Positions 44,297 to 54,049 of a stretch of DNA of 64,000 nucleotides are shown in pieces. This stretch comes from JBDNJM01 sp041687755. Its GTDB lineage: Bacteria > Planctomycetota > UBA1135 > GCA-002686595. The stretch spans positions 8,389 through 72,388 of the forward strand of contig JBDNJM010000108.1 in the NCBI GenBank assembly GCA_041687755.1, given 5' to 3'. Position 1 is the first letter of the stretch; every line of letters begins with the position of its first letter. A program made the position numbers and the translations under genes. The notes beneath the pieces are model-generated. The model was not told where the DNA came from. It saw only the letters and a program-made list of their open reading frames with translations, and ran no database searches.

Positions 44297-47032
44297 CTAG
44301 TCGCCGCTGGTCGGCTCCGCCGCCACCAACTCCAGCGCGTACGCGCCGCGCGACTCCCAAACCGCGGCGTCGATCCGCAGCGCTCCGTTCGGCTCGAGCG
44401 TGACGCCTAACGGTTCCAGGGCCGGCAGATCCGCAGCGGCCCGCAGCGGATAGGCGGCGAATTCGATGCGCTCAGGAGTGCTGCCCAGCAGCTCTTCGAG
44501 CAGCTCGGGCGCGAGCTCCACGAACGTTGCCGCGACCAGGGTCTCGCTCTCGCCGGCCGTGCGCGCGATCGCGTACTCCGGCAGCACCGTCAGGCGGGCC
44601 CGCCCGGCGCCTGAACGCTGCACGTGGGCGCCGCCGTCGGTGCTCAGGCCGCCGTTGGACACCGCGGTGCCCCGGCCGTCCACGAACAGGCCCTCCGCGC
44701 CGTCGCAGTACTCGAGCGTCGATCCGCCCTGCCGCACCGCGCCGGCCTCGAGCCCCTCCGCCTGGAGGAAGTGCCCGTAGGGCCCCACCGCGACCTCGCG
44801 GCCGTCGGCAAGCTCGAGCGCGAAGACCTCGGGCGTCAGGTTGACCCACAGGCTCATTTCGCGCCCGTCGGCCAGCCCGTGGCGCACGCGCAGGCGCACC
44901 TCGCCGGGCAGCAGCGTCGCGCCGCGCGCGAGCATCTCCTCCAGCGTGCGCTCCGCGCCCGCTGCGTCGAAGTAGACGACGTCGAGCGTGCTGCGCCCGG
45001 CCTGGGCCAGCAGCCGCGAGGGCTCGGCGATCGAGTGGTAGTCGCGCGCCGCCTCGGAGGCCCGGGTGAGCCCGATCCACCAGAAGAACGGCGCCGTCGC
45101 GTGCAGCAGGGAGGCCGAGTTCAGGTGATCGCGCTCCTCCGGACCGTAGGCCAGCGTGATGCGCCGCTTCGTCGGGAACAGGTAGCGCGGCGGCTGACCG
45201 ACGCCCATGTGCAGGAGCTTGGGCGAGACGCTGTGCAGCCCGAAGTGCGGGATCGCCGGCACCGCCAGCCCGAGGCTGCTCTTCGCCTCGGCCTGGGTCG
45301 TCATGCCGACGTAACCGTTGATCACCTCCACCTCGCCGCTCCACAGCAGGTTGCCAAAGCCGAACGAGCCCTCCGTGGTCACCGGACCGCCGTGGATCTC
45401 GCGCAGCTCGTCGAGGATCCCCGCCCGCGTCAGCCACTGGTGACCGAACAGCCCCCAGTCGGGCTCGTCCGCGTCGAAGTCCAGCGGCGGCACGATGGCC
45501 GTGATCGAGTCCGAGAAGGTTCCGGTCGTGTCGAACTGCTCGTGGAAGGCGCCCTCGATGTCCTCGACCAGCGCGGCCGCGAAGGCCGGCTTCAGGTACT
45601 GGGCGCCGCCGCGCCGCGTCGAGAGTCCGCCGGAGCCATCGAGCATCGTTGCGCCCTCGAGCTCCTCGGTGTTGAAGATCCAGTTGTGGTGCAGCCCGAA
45701 CAGCCAGCCGTACTCGGCGGCCCGCGCGGACACCTGGGCCAGGCCCTCGGACCCGCCCCACTCGGCCCGCGGCGGCAGCACGGACGTCGGGTAGCCCTCG
45801 TCGTAGCCGTCGCGCTGCCACTCCCGCATCAGCACGTACACGTCGTGCAGACCCAGAGCGTGCATCTGGCGCAGGGCGAGGTCCGCTTGGTCGAAAGGGA
45901 ACAGGTGCAGGTCGAGATAGAACCAACGCGCGGCGTCCTCGCGCAGCGGCGCCGGGTCCCCCGCCATGCTGGGCAAGACGTCGAGCAAGCGATCCGAGTA
46001 CGTGACCCAGATGCGCTCGCGCAACGGGCGCGTCTCGCCCTCGCTGCTCGTTGAGTAGGCGACGCGTTGGCTGTAGGCCTGCTCGCGCTCCGAGCCCACC
46101 TTGCCGGCCTCGAGGATCTCGGCCGGCGAGCCCTGGCTCACGCCCGGGTCCGTCCAAGCGCTCACATAGCGAACGCTGCCGTCCGCCTGACGGAGCACGC
46201 CGACATGGCCAACATCGAAGAACGGCACCTGCACGATCTCCAGCCCCTCGAAGCCCGAGAGGGCCTTGAGCCCGCCGAGGTAGAGCACCGCATCGGCCAC
46301 GGGCGGGCCGCTCAACTCGATCTCGAGCGAGCGCCCGTGCGGCGTGATGCGCAGCTCGACGTCGTCGCTGCCAATCACCTCGAACGCGCCACCGCGGAGG
46401 CTGGCGCGCTTGACCTGAAACTGTCCTTCGCCCGGCGTGAACCAGCTGTTTGCGAAGGGCGCCACGACGGCGTCGTCCTCCTCGATCTGGATCCAGTTCA
46501 GGCGACGGCCCTCGGCCGGCTCCAGCGTCCAGCGGAATTCGAAGTCGTCCTCGTTCACGTCCACCCGCGCGCCGCCGTTCGCCTTGCCGAGCCGGGCGCG
46601 CGCCCCCCCGTCCGCCGCCGTCGGCCGAGCGCGCTCGGACAGGCCCTCAAGCCGCTGCGTTTCGCTGCGCGATAGTTTGGGGATCGGGCTGGTGGGACCG
46701 GAGTAGGCCGGCGTGCGCCCCGCGCCCGGTCCGCCTGCCCCGCCGCCGCCCCCGCGCTGGGGATCGGCTGCGGGGCGCGTCGACTGCTGCTGCGTCTCGG
46801 CCTCGGCCTCGGCCGCCTGGGCGAACGCCGGCGCCCCCACGGAGACCCCGACCGTTGCCGTGCCCACGCTCGTCGCCTTGCTGCGCGCGGGCGGGCGCGA
46901 GCCGTTCGGACCGCTCGCCGCCGCATCGGGAAGCTGCCCCGCCGGCGCGTACGGCGTCTGGGTGCAGGACGGAGCGCCACCCAGGACGAGCAAGGCAGCG
47001 AGAGCGAACAGGCGTTGGGGAGTGCGCGACAT
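44297..47032 (-). CDS. Secreted TIM-barrel glycoside-hydrolase-like lipoprotein
   Basis: A 911-residue protein, probably a lipoprotein (ALAALLVLGGAPSC). After a Gly/Ala/Pro-rich linker to about residue 130 there is a beta-sandwich-like domain (about 150-280), then a barrel-like domain with carbohydrate-active enzyme features: FYLDLHLFPFDQADLALRQM, VYVLMREWQRDGYDEGYP, WLFGLHHNWIFNTEE, TTGTFSDSITAIVP and FWWIGLTRASEAA. Layout is reminiscent of clan-D or GH101-type enzymes, but I cannot name the family. A C-terminal beta domain follows. The ATG at 47032 is preceded by a GAGG-type ribosome-binding site. The role, envelope or extracellular glycan breakdown, is inferred. Confidence 0.65.
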   Translation of the reverse strand: MSRTPQRLFALAALLVLGGAPSCTQTPYAPAGQLPDAAASGPNGSRPPARSKATSVGTATVGVSVGAPAFAQAAEAEAETQQQSTRPAADPQRGGGGGAGGPGAGRTPAYSGPTSPIPKLSRSETQRLEGLSERARPTAADGGARARLGKANGGARVDVNEDDFEFRWTLEPAEGRRLNWIQIEEDDAVVAPFANSWFTPGEGQFQVKRASLRGGAFEVIGSDDVELRITPHGRSLEIELSGPPVADAVLYLGGLKALSGFEGLEIVQVPFFDVGHVGVLRQADGSVRYVSAWTDPGVSQGSPAEILEAGKVGSEREQAYSQRVAYSTSSEGETRPLRERIWVTYSDRLLDVLPSMAGDPAPLREDAARWFYLDLHLFPFDQADLALRQMHALGLHDVYVLMREWQRDGYDEGYPTSVLPPRAEWGGSEGLAQVSARAAEYGWLFGLHHNWIFNTEELEGATMLDGSGGLSTRRGGAQYLKPAFAAALVEDIEGAFHEQFDTTGTFSDSITAIVPPLDFDADEPDWGLFGHQWLTRAGILDELREIHGGPVTTEGSFGFGNLLWSGEVEVINGYVGMTTQAEAKSSLGLAVPAIPHFGLHSVSPKLLHMGVGQPPRYLFPTKRRITLAYGPEERDHLNSASLLHATAPFFWWIGLTRASEAARDYHSIAEPSRLLAQAGRSTLDVVYFDAAGAERTLEEMLARGATLLPGEVRLRVRHGLADGREMSLWVNLTPEVFALELADGREVAVGPYGHFLQAEGLEAGAVRQGGSTLEYCDGAEGLFVDGRGTAVSNGGLSTDGGAHVQRSGAGRARLTVLPEYAIARTAGESETLVAATFVELAPELLEELLGSTPERIEFAAYPLRAAADLPALEPLGVTLEPNGALRIDAAVWESRGAYALELVAAEPTSGD

Positions 47033-47214
47033 GCTTCCATCCTCACCCCGCCGCACACCGTCGGGCAAGCGCTTCGGAGCACATCCCGAGCAGGTTTCGG
47101 GCTGCTGTCCTCCACCGAGGTCAGGGTTCGCAGGAAGACACCACCTCCCGTCCTCGGCCGAGGACAGGCTCAGGCCCGGCATGGCGCACGTCCGGGCTGC
47201 CGCCTGGAACGCGA

Positions 47215-47250
47215 ACCGCCCCCGCTCCAGCCTGCTGGAACGGGGGCGGT
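47215..47250 (-). terminator. Hairpin terminator after the Asp-loop lipoprotein gene
   Basis: ACCGCCCCCGCTCCAG (47215-47230) pairs with 47235-47250 over 16 bases with a single G-U position and a four-base CCTG loop. It begins 24 bases past the stop of the upstream minus-strand gene (47274) and lies before the start of the next gene at 47032. Confidence 0.75.
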
Positions 47251-47273
47251 CGCGGTCGAAGGCCTCGTCAGGC

Positions 47274-49226
47274 TCAGTCGAAGCGGAAGAAGCGCGCCGC
47301 GAACCCGTTGACGAGTCCATCCTGGTTCAGGTCGAGGCCGCTGTCGGTCTCGTCGACGAGGAACACCGCCCCCAGGGCCAGGTCCGATTCAATCACCGGG
47401 GTCCCGGCCAGCGAACCGACGACGCCCATGGCCGCCGGCACGCAGGCGCTGACGGGACTGCGGAACAGCACGCGGTCATCGAGCACGCCGTCGCCCGAGT
47501 AGTCGGTCAGATCGGCGAGTTCGTCCACGCGGAAGAACGCGACGCCGTTCTCGATGACCATCCCGGAGTTCTCGGCTTCGACCGCGAAGCCGAGGCCTGC
47601 CAGGCGCATCACCTCAGCGCCGCCGTCGAAGAACACCCACGCCGCGACCGTATCGTCAATGTCGTCATCCTTCGCCGCAGAGTTGCAGCTGGAGTTCAAA
47701 TTGAAGCCCGGCTCGGTCTGGGTCGCCGTCAGGTCGGCCAGGCCGCGCTCGAGCAAGCCGACAGGATGCCGCCCGAAGCCGGAGTCGTCGCTCATCCAGT
47801 CGATCGGGATGCGCAGTTCGTTGCTCTCGTCCGAGTCGCCCGGGTCGAAGAAGCCGGCCTCGAAGGTGATATCGCTCTCAGGATCAACCCAGAACAGGTA
47901 GTCCGCCGTCACGCCCTGGCCGCCGACCGAGAAGGTCTGCTCCGTGGCAATCAGGAAGTGCTCTGAGACGACCTTTGCACCGTTCGCTCCGCCGGGCAGC
48001 AGGATCGAGACAGCCCGGAACAGGGCCGGCGTGGCCTCCGGGTTGCCCGGATCATTCACGTCCACCCAGCGCAGAATAACGTCGCCCGTGTCCGAGTCGG
48101 CGTTCAGGTCGCAGCCCGTGCCGCCGCCCGTGCCGAGTTCGTCCACCAGCAGGCCGATGGTTTCACTCGTCAGCAGCAGGCGCGGTGCGCTCGCCGCCGC
48201 AGCCAGGCCCGTGTTGACCGGCGGGTTGCTCGTCGGCGCGACGCCGCCGAGCTCCCACTCGACGAAGTGCAGGACCGAGTCGAGCGCATCGCCATCGGGT
48301 CCGTTGACGCACAGGGTCGGCAGCGGCACTCCCGCGTTGAGGTTGGTGTCGCCCTGGTCGGCCTCGCTCACGAGGAAGCCGGCCACGAAGCGGTTGCCGC
48401 CGAGATCGATGGCGCGCGCAACGCCACCGGTCGCGACAGGATCGACCGCGACGCCCAGGGGAAAAAAGACCGGCTCGAAGGCGCCGGCCTCGATCAGGCC
48501 CAGCACGTTCATGTCGGTCGCGTCGCCATCCCCGTTCTGGTTGCCGTTGTCGGCCTCGTCGAGCAGCGTGAACACGAGCCCGGCCTCCTCGCCGGCGAGC
48601 CGCAGCTCGACCGATCCGGAGGTGCCACTCTCGGCGAGCACGCGGGTGGGCATCGCACTGGCTCCGGGCGGCAGCCAAAAGACGTTGGTCTCGTCGAGGC
48701 CGCCGGGAACGACGCCCTCGGCGTAGAACAATCGGCCGTCCGAGATGACGAGTTCGCTGTCGGGATCCAGGACCGCGATGAACTCCGGCGTGATGGTGTC
48801 GACGCGCCAGCGCAGCAGCACCAGTTCGTCCATGCCGTTGGAGTTCCACTGGTTGTTGTTCGTCTCGTCAACGGCTAAGTAGACCGTGTCGCCCAAGACC
48901 TCCGCCTCGATCGCGGCCGCGGGGATGACGAACTCCTGCCCGTCTCCGAAGCGCAGGGCGACTGGGATGCGGTCGCCGATGTCGAGGTCCCCGTTGAGAT
49001 CACCGCCCCCGAGCGAGGCGGACTCGTCGGCGAGGACAATGCCGAAGCTGCCGCTCGAGGCGGCCAGGCCGGTGGACGCGTAGGTGAACTCGCTCGTGCG
49101 AACCTGGAACGACTCGTCGTCGTCGCTGCCGCCGCACGCGGCGAGCAGACCCGCCCCCGCGGCGGCGAGCCACGCGGCAGGCCTCGGGGTGTGGGGTCGG
49201 CGGAGGGGAGAATCGGTGAGGCGCAT
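47274..49226 (-). CDS. Lipoprotein with repeated Asp/Asn-rich (calcium-binding-like) loops
   Basis: A 650-residue protein with a canonical lipobox (AGLLAACGGSDDD), so an anchored envelope protein. The mature part is strongly acidic and carries at least five loops of the dockerin/EF-type pattern DxNxDxDxxD (DLNGDLDIGD, NQNGDGDATD, DLNADSDTGD, DYSGDGVLDD, DLNQDGLVNG), spaced between beta-like segments. Several fit the form 'value with units' style repeats such as YLAVDETNNNQ and FLVSEADQGDTN. Function is unknown; calcium-stabilised folding is inferred. The ATG at 49226 puts the lipobox at about residue 31. The gene diverges from the radical SAM pair. Confidence 0.78.
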   Translation of the reverse strand: MRLTDSPLRRPHTPRPAAWLAAAGAGLLAACGGSDDDESFQVRTSEFTYASTGLAASSGSFGIVLADESASLGGGDLNGDLDIGDRIPVALRFGDGQEFVIPAAAIEAEVLGDTVYLAVDETNNNQWNSNGMDELVLLRWRVDTITPEFIAVLDPDSELVISDGRLFYAEGVVPGGLDETNVFWLPPGASAMPTRVLAESGTSGSVELRLAGEEAGLVFTLLDEADNGNQNGDGDATDMNVLGLIEAGAFEPVFFPLGVAVDPVATGGVARAIDLGGNRFVAGFLVSEADQGDTNLNAGVPLPTLCVNGPDGDALDSVLHFVEWELGGVAPTSNPPVNTGLAAAASAPRLLLTSETIGLLVDELGTGGGTGCDLNADSDTGDVILRWVDVNDPGNPEATPALFRAVSILLPGGANGAKVVSEHFLIATEQTFSVGGQGVTADYLFWVDPESDITFEAGFFDPGDSDESNELRIPIDWMSDDSGFGRHPVGLLERGLADLTATQTEPGFNLNSSCNSAAKDDDIDDTVAAWVFFDGGAEVMRLAGLGFAVEAENSGMVIENGVAFFRVDELADLTDYSGDGVLDDRVLFRSPVSACVPAAMGVVGSLAGTPVIESDLALGAVFLVDETDSGLDLNQDGLVNGFAARFFRFD

Positions 49227-49643
49227 GAAGTGCTCGGAAGGACTCGGTGGAACGGACAACGGCCGGGGAGGCGTGGGCAGCGCAGGCGCAGCGGTCCCGC
49301 ACGCTGGCTGCGGACCCGGGACCTGAGGGCCTGCCTCTAGACGATTGCATAGCTAGACGGGTCCCAGGTCCAGGGTGGAGGCTGCCGGACCGGCCCAGTC
49401 GTGCCCACCGGGGGCTTCACCCCAGTTGCGGTGGCCGGAGGCCGGCCCATCCGGCGGTGCGGAGTGCACGCACCGGCGAGACGGACAGGTTTGCCGCATT
49501 CGCTCGCGGTGCCGGCGCAGGGTACCCGGCTGCGGCTGCCTAGAACCGGCACCCCAGGCGCCGGCCGGCGGCGCCGGCGTCCCCTCACTTCTCCACCCGA
49601 TTTCGAGCTGGGTCTGGCTCGCGGCTTGCGGACAATAGGCATC
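49227..49643. other. Divergent promoter region before the radical SAM operon
   Basis: About 415 bases between divergently transcribed genes. It should contain both promoters. Open frames reading into the radical SAM gene (from 49401) are Arg/Pro/Gly-rich and show no conserved start. A GC-rich imperfect palindrome lies around 49555-49580. No operator or riboswitch can be recognised; notably I see no evident cobalamin riboswitch. Confidence 0.4.
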
Positions 49644-51683
49644 GTGACCCTCGTTCCGCACTCCCGGCCCGAACCCCAAGACCGGCCCCGACTCCGGCCC
49701 CGACCCCGGGTGGTGCTCGCCTCAAGCCCCCACGCCGACACGTTCGGGTACTCCATGCCACCGCCGGGGCTCCTGGCCCTGGGCGCGGCGCTGCGCGAGG
49801 CCGACTTCGATGTGCGCCTCGAGGACCTGGCCTTCGCCCAGGCCAAGGGCGAGCTCATTGCCGACGAACAGCTGGCAGCGTCCGCCGCCGCGCGCCTGGC
49901 GGCCCTGGAGCCCGAGCTGGCGCTGGGCCTTTCGGTGATGGGCGCGACCCTGCCAGCCGCGCTGCTGATCGCCGCCGAGATCAAACGCCAGCGCCCCGAC
50001 CTGCCGGTGTTGCTCGGCGGGCCGGGCACGACCGGCTGCGACGTGGTCCTCCTGGAGCGCTTCCCGCAGATCGACGCCATCGTGCGCGGCGAGGGCGAGC
50101 ACACGCTGGTGGAGCTCCTCGAGCGTCTCGCCGCCGGCGCGGATCTCGAGGGCGTCGCCGGCGTCACCTGGCGCACGGCGGCGGGCGCGGGGCTAGGCAC
50201 AGTGCAGCGCGAGGCCGACCGTCCGCCCATCGCCGACCTCGGCGAGCTGCCCGCGCCGGCCTGGGACCTGGTCGCGCCGATCGCCGAGTACAAGGCGATC
50301 GGGGCCGCCGCCGAGGACGGCCTGGTGCCGATCGACTCCGGCCGCGGCTGCGTCTACGACTGCGGCTTCTGCACGATCGGCCGCTTCTGGGGGCGCCGCT
50401 CCCGCCCCCTGCCGGCCGCCCGCCTGGCCGCCGAGATGCTCGCGCTGGAGCACGTACCCGCCGCCCGCAGCGCCTACCTCTGCCACGACCTGTTCGGCGC
50501 CGACCGCCGCCACGCGCTGGCCCTGTGCGCGGAACTCGAGGGCGCGGGCGCGCGCGTGCCCTTCGAGATTCGAGCGCGTCTCGACCACCTGGACGACGAG
50601 CTCATCGCCGCCCTCGGCCGCGCGGGCTGCTACCGCGTGCTGCTCGGCATCGAGTCCGCCGACGGCGCCGTTCGCAACCGGGCGAACAAGCGCTGCGATC
50701 CCGAGCTCGATCTGCATCAGCGCCTCGACCGGCTGCGCGCCGCGCGCATCACCGCCATCCTGTCCCTGATCCTGGGCCTGCCGGGCGAGGGCGACGCGGA
50801 GCTGAGCCGGACGCTTGAGTTCGCGATGCGCGCCTCCCTGCGCTCCGGCGTGCAGCTCTCGTTCCACCTGGTCAACCCCCAGCCGGGCTGCGCCTACGGC
50901 GAGGAGTACGCCGCCGAGTCCCGGCCGCTTGAGGGCATCCCCCCCGACATGGCCCTTGGCGCCGGGCTGACCGAGCCGGAGCGCGCGTTGATCGCCTCCG
51001 ATCCGATCCTGTTCTCGAGCTGGTCCCTGCTGACCGGCCTGCCCGGCGGCGAGCCGCGCCTGCGCGAGCTGCACGCGATCTCCAAGACCCTCGGTCCCCT
51101 GCTCGAACGCTACCCCTGGACCTTCGCCGCCGCCGTGCGCTGGACGGGAAGTGCTCCGCTCGAGGTCTTCCGCGAGCTGCGGGCCACCGGCCGCAGCTTC
51201 CCTGGATTCGCGCGCACTTTGGACGCCCCGCTGATCGACGAACTGCTCGCGTGGGAGCAGGCCAAGCTGCGCGCCGTCGCCGCGCGGGCCCTGACGCCGC
51301 CCCCCGAAGTTCCGCGCGTGCTGGCCGAGCTGCTCGAGCTCCACTTCGATCCCGAACCACTGCGAGCCCTGCTAGAGAGCTCAGCGACCGGACGCGCCGA
51401 CCTGGACCTCGACCCTGGACTCGAGCGCCACGTTGCCGTGCTCGCAGACGCCGCAGGCGTGCGTACGCTCAGCGTCAGCGCGGGCGTAGCCGACCTCTTG
51501 CGCCGCCTAGCGCGACGCCCGGAGGAGCTCGCGCGACTGTGTGGCCTGGAGAACGCTCCTGCCGCCCCGCACCCCAAGCTCGCCGAACTGGCCGCCGCCG
51601 GCCTGCTGCAGTTGCCCTTCTCAGCCGCGAACGCCACGCCCGTGACCGACTCCGACTCCCGCTCCGCCGCGCAGGCCCACTGA
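49644..51683 (+). CDS. B12-binding-domain radical SAM enzyme (first of a pair)
   Basis: About 679 residues. Residues ~25-160 form a cobalamin-binding-like Rossmann domain (SMPPPGLLALGAALREADFD, LALGLSVMGATLPAA, VLLGGPGTTGCD, AIVRGEGEHTLVELL), without an obvious DxHxxG motif. The radical SAM core has the canonical CxxxCxxC cluster site (C236-VYD-C240-GF-C243), GIESADGAV and ILSLILGLPGEGD. A long C-terminal part ends in a winged-helix-like segment (VSAGVADLLRRLARRPEELA … LAELAAAGLLQLP) resembling PqqD-type peptide-recognition domains. The GTG start at 49644 is a choice; GTG 49710 is also possible. It lies 10 bases before the second radical SAM gene. Confidence 0.85.
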   Translation: MTLVPHSRPEPQDRPRLRPRPRVVLASSPHADTFGYSMPPPGLLALGAALREADFDVRLEDLAFAQAKGELIADEQLAASAAARLAALEPELALGLSVMGATLPAALLIAAEIKRQRPDLPVLLGGPGTTGCDVVLLERFPQIDAIVRGEGEHTLVELLERLAAGADLEGVAGVTWRTAAGAGLGTVQREADRPPIADLGELPAPAWDLVAPIAEYKAIGAAAEDGLVPIDSGRGCVYDCGFCTIGRFWGRRSRPLPAARLAAEMLALEHVPAARSAYLCHDLFGADRRHALALCAELEGAGARVPFEIRARLDHLDDELIAALGRAGCYRVLLGIESADGAVRNRANKRCDPELDLHQRLDRLRAARITAILSLILGLPGEGDAELSRTLEFAMRASLRSGVQLSFHLVNPQPGCAYGEEYAAESRPLEGIPPDMALGAGLTEPERALIASDPILFSSWSLLTGLPGGEPRLRELHAISKTLGPLLERYPWTFAAAVRWTGSAPLEVFRELRATGRSFPGFARTLDAPLIDELLAWEQAKLRAVAARALTPPPEVPRVLAELLELHFDPEPLRALLESSATGRADLDLDPGLERHVAVLADAAGVRTLSVSAGVADLLRRLARRPEELARLCGLENAPAAPHPKLAELAAAGLLQLPFSAANATPVTDSDSRSAAQAH

Positions 51684-51693
51684 AGCCCCCGCC

Positions 51694-53958
51694 ATGATTC
51701 AACGCACCGACGCCTCCGACTTCGCGGTCGAGCTGATCTTCCCGCCCCAGGGGCACTTCACGCAGCCGACCCTGGCGCTGCCCTGCCTCGCCGCCTACCT
51801 CGAGGCGAACGGTTTTGGCAACGTGCACATCACGGACGCCAGCATCGAGGCTTACGACCGCTTCCTGTCGGCCGAGTACCTTGAGTTCGCCGCTGAGCGA
51901 GCTGCGCGCCGGCTTGACCTGCAGCGCTTCGAAGGCCTCGACGAACTCCCGTTCGAAGAACTCGAGAACTACCGCGCGGCCGTCGAGAGCTCCGTCTCGG
52001 GCGCGGCCGTCGCCGCTGGGATCGAGGACGCCAAGGCCGTGATCCGCGGCGAGCGCTGCTTCGACGCCGACGCCTACGTGCCTGCGGTACGCACGCTCTA
52101 CCACGGCCTGCGACTGGTCTCGGCGGCCTGGCACCCGACCCAGCTGACGCCGCACAACTTCACGATGGCCTACGCCAACGACCGCTCGGACGAGATCCTG
52201 GCGGCGGTGCGCGACGAGGACCAGAACCCATTCATCGAGCACTTCCGGACCCAGCTGCTCCCGCAGCTGATCGAGCGCGCCCCGCGCGTCGTCGGCCTCT
52301 CGGTGATCTACGGCAGCCAGCTGATTCCGGCCCTGACCCTCGGGCGGCTGATCAAAGAGGCCCTGCCCGACTGCCACGTGACCGCCGGCGGCGGCTTCCT
52401 CGCCTACATCGGCGCAAAACTGATGGCCGTGCCCGCGATGGCCGACTGCCTCGACTCGATCATCTTCCACGAGGGCGAGGGCCCGCTGCTCGCCCTGTGC
52501 GAGACCCTGCGCGCGGGCGGCGACCTCGGCCTGGTCGGTTCGCTAACCTGGTTCGATACTTCAGGCGATGCCCCCGCGTCGGTCAAGAACGCCGCGCTAC
52601 ACCCGGTCAAGCTCGACGAAGCGCCGGTGCCCAACTTCGACGACCTGCCGCTGGACAAGTACTTCAGTCCCGAGGTCGTGATTCCCTACGACATCAACCG
52701 CGGCTGCTACTACGGCGAGTGCGCGTTCTGCACCTTGCCCACGGTGATCGGGCCCGGCTACCGCACGCGCAGCGCCGGCAGCATCGTGGACCACGTGCTG
52801 GCGCTCAAAGAGAAGCACGGCACGCGCAACTTCAACTTCATCACCGACTGCATGCCCCCGGGCATGATCAAGGACCTGCCGGCCGAGCTGGTCCAGCGCC
52901 AGGCCAACATCCGCTGGTGGGCCGACGCCCGCGTGGAGCCGCGCGCCTACGACGCGGAGGGCGCGGCGCTCCTGTACGAGTCCGGCTGCCGCAAGCTGCT
53001 GTTCGGCTTCGAGACCGCGACGCCGCGGCTGCTGAAGATGATGCAAAAAGGCCAGAGCCTGAAGAGCACCATTCAGGTCGCGCGCAACTGTGCCGAGGCC
53101 GGCATCAGCGTCACCTTCTACGCGATGGTCGGCTTCCCCAGCGAGACTCGTGAGGAGGCCCAGAGCACGCTCGACTTCATCATTGAGCACTCCGACATCG
53201 TGCGCGAGGTCAGCCTGCAGACCTTCCACATCGACGAGGTCGCCAAGACCTACAAGCACCCGGAACAGTTCGGGATGCGCGTGATCAGCGACCCCGCCGC
53301 GGACCTGCAGCTCTACCACGACTACGAGAGCGACACCGGCATGACCCAGGCCGAGGCCGCCGAGGCCTTCGACGCGATGATGTCGGGCTTCAAGCAGCAC
53401 CTGCCGATCTTTTCGGGCGACAACATCTTCTACTTCATGCAGAAGAGTCACTACTTCCTGCACCTGGCGCGGGACACGAGCCCGGCGGAGTTCGTCGAGC
53501 GCTGCCGCGCGCGCACCGCCGAGCGCACCGGACGCGGCGCCCAGGACGACCTCGCTCCCTCCGGCGACCTGCAGCTCCTGCGGCTGCCGTTCAGCTACGC
53601 CGCCGTGCTCGAGCGCCTCGCGCACCCGCTGGCCCGCGCGATCCGGCCCGACTTCCTGACCGGCCGCTTCGTCGAGGGCGCGGTGGACGCCGCGCGCGCG
53701 GAGTTGACCTCCGTCCCGGCCAAGGCGGCGCTGTTGGCCTACGCGGGCAGCGGCTCCTCCGAGTTCTGCGAGCTGAGCACGGACGCGGAACCGCTGCTCG
53801 GCGCGCTGCGCTCGAAGGGTTCCCTGAAGGCCCTGCTCGACGCCCACGCCCAGGCGAGCCCGGCGGCGCGCGCGCGCGTGACCGAGTTCGCGGCCGAACT
53901 GCACCGCCTCGGGCTCCTCATGCCCACCAGCGACGCGGCCGCCCTGCAGCCCGTTTGA
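51694..53958 (+). CDS. B12-binding-domain radical SAM enzyme (second of a pair)
   Basis: A 754-residue protein. The N-terminus is cobalamin-binding-like (FAVELIFPPQGHFTQPTLAL, VVGLSVIYGSQLIPALTLGR, VTAGGGFLAYIGAKLM, IIFHEGEGPLLAL). The radical SAM cluster site is C338-x4-C343-x2-C346 (RGCYYGECAFC), one residue longer than the textbook spacing but familiar in B12-dependent enzymes. FGFETATPRLLKMM and FYAMVGFPSETREEAQ follow. The last ~150 residues contain another winged-helix-like stretch (CELSTDAEPLLGALRSKGSL … FAAELHRLGLLMP). The enzyme probably methylates or otherwise modifies a peptide or small molecule; the small gene just downstream is a candidate substrate. Confidence 0.85.
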   Translation: MIQRTDASDFAVELIFPPQGHFTQPTLALPCLAAYLEANGFGNVHITDASIEAYDRFLSAEYLEFAAERAARRLDLQRFEGLDELPFEELENYRAAVESSVSGAAVAAGIEDAKAVIRGERCFDADAYVPAVRTLYHGLRLVSAAWHPTQLTPHNFTMAYANDRSDEILAAVRDEDQNPFIEHFRTQLLPQLIERAPRVVGLSVIYGSQLIPALTLGRLIKEALPDCHVTAGGGFLAYIGAKLMAVPAMADCLDSIIFHEGEGPLLALCETLRAGGDLGLVGSLTWFDTSGDAPASVKNAALHPVKLDEAPVPNFDDLPLDKYFSPEVVIPYDINRGCYYGECAFCTLPTVIGPGYRTRSAGSIVDHVLALKEKHGTRNFNFITDCMPPGMIKDLPAELVQRQANIRWWADARVEPRAYDAEGAALLYESGCRKLLFGFETATPRLLKMMQKGQSLKSTIQVARNCAEAGISVTFYAMVGFPSETREEAQSTLDFIIEHSDIVREVSLQTFHIDEVAKTYKHPEQFGMRVISDPAADLQLYHDYESDTGMTQAEAAEAFDAMMSGFKQHLPIFSGDNIFYFMQKSHYFLHLARDTSPAEFVERCRARTAERTGRGAQDDLAPSGDLQLLRLPFSYAAVLERLAHPLARAIRPDFLTGRFVEGAVDAARAELTSVPAKAALLAYAGSGSSEFCELSTDAEPLLGALRSKGSLKALLDAHAQASPAARARVTEFAAELHRLGLLMPTSDAAALQPV

Positions 53959-54049
53959 CGGCTCTGGCGCAACGCTAGACCGCCCCCGGTACCCTTCCCA
54001 CCGATTCCCCCCCGCACTCGCCGTCCTCTCCAGAGCGGCCGACCTCACC

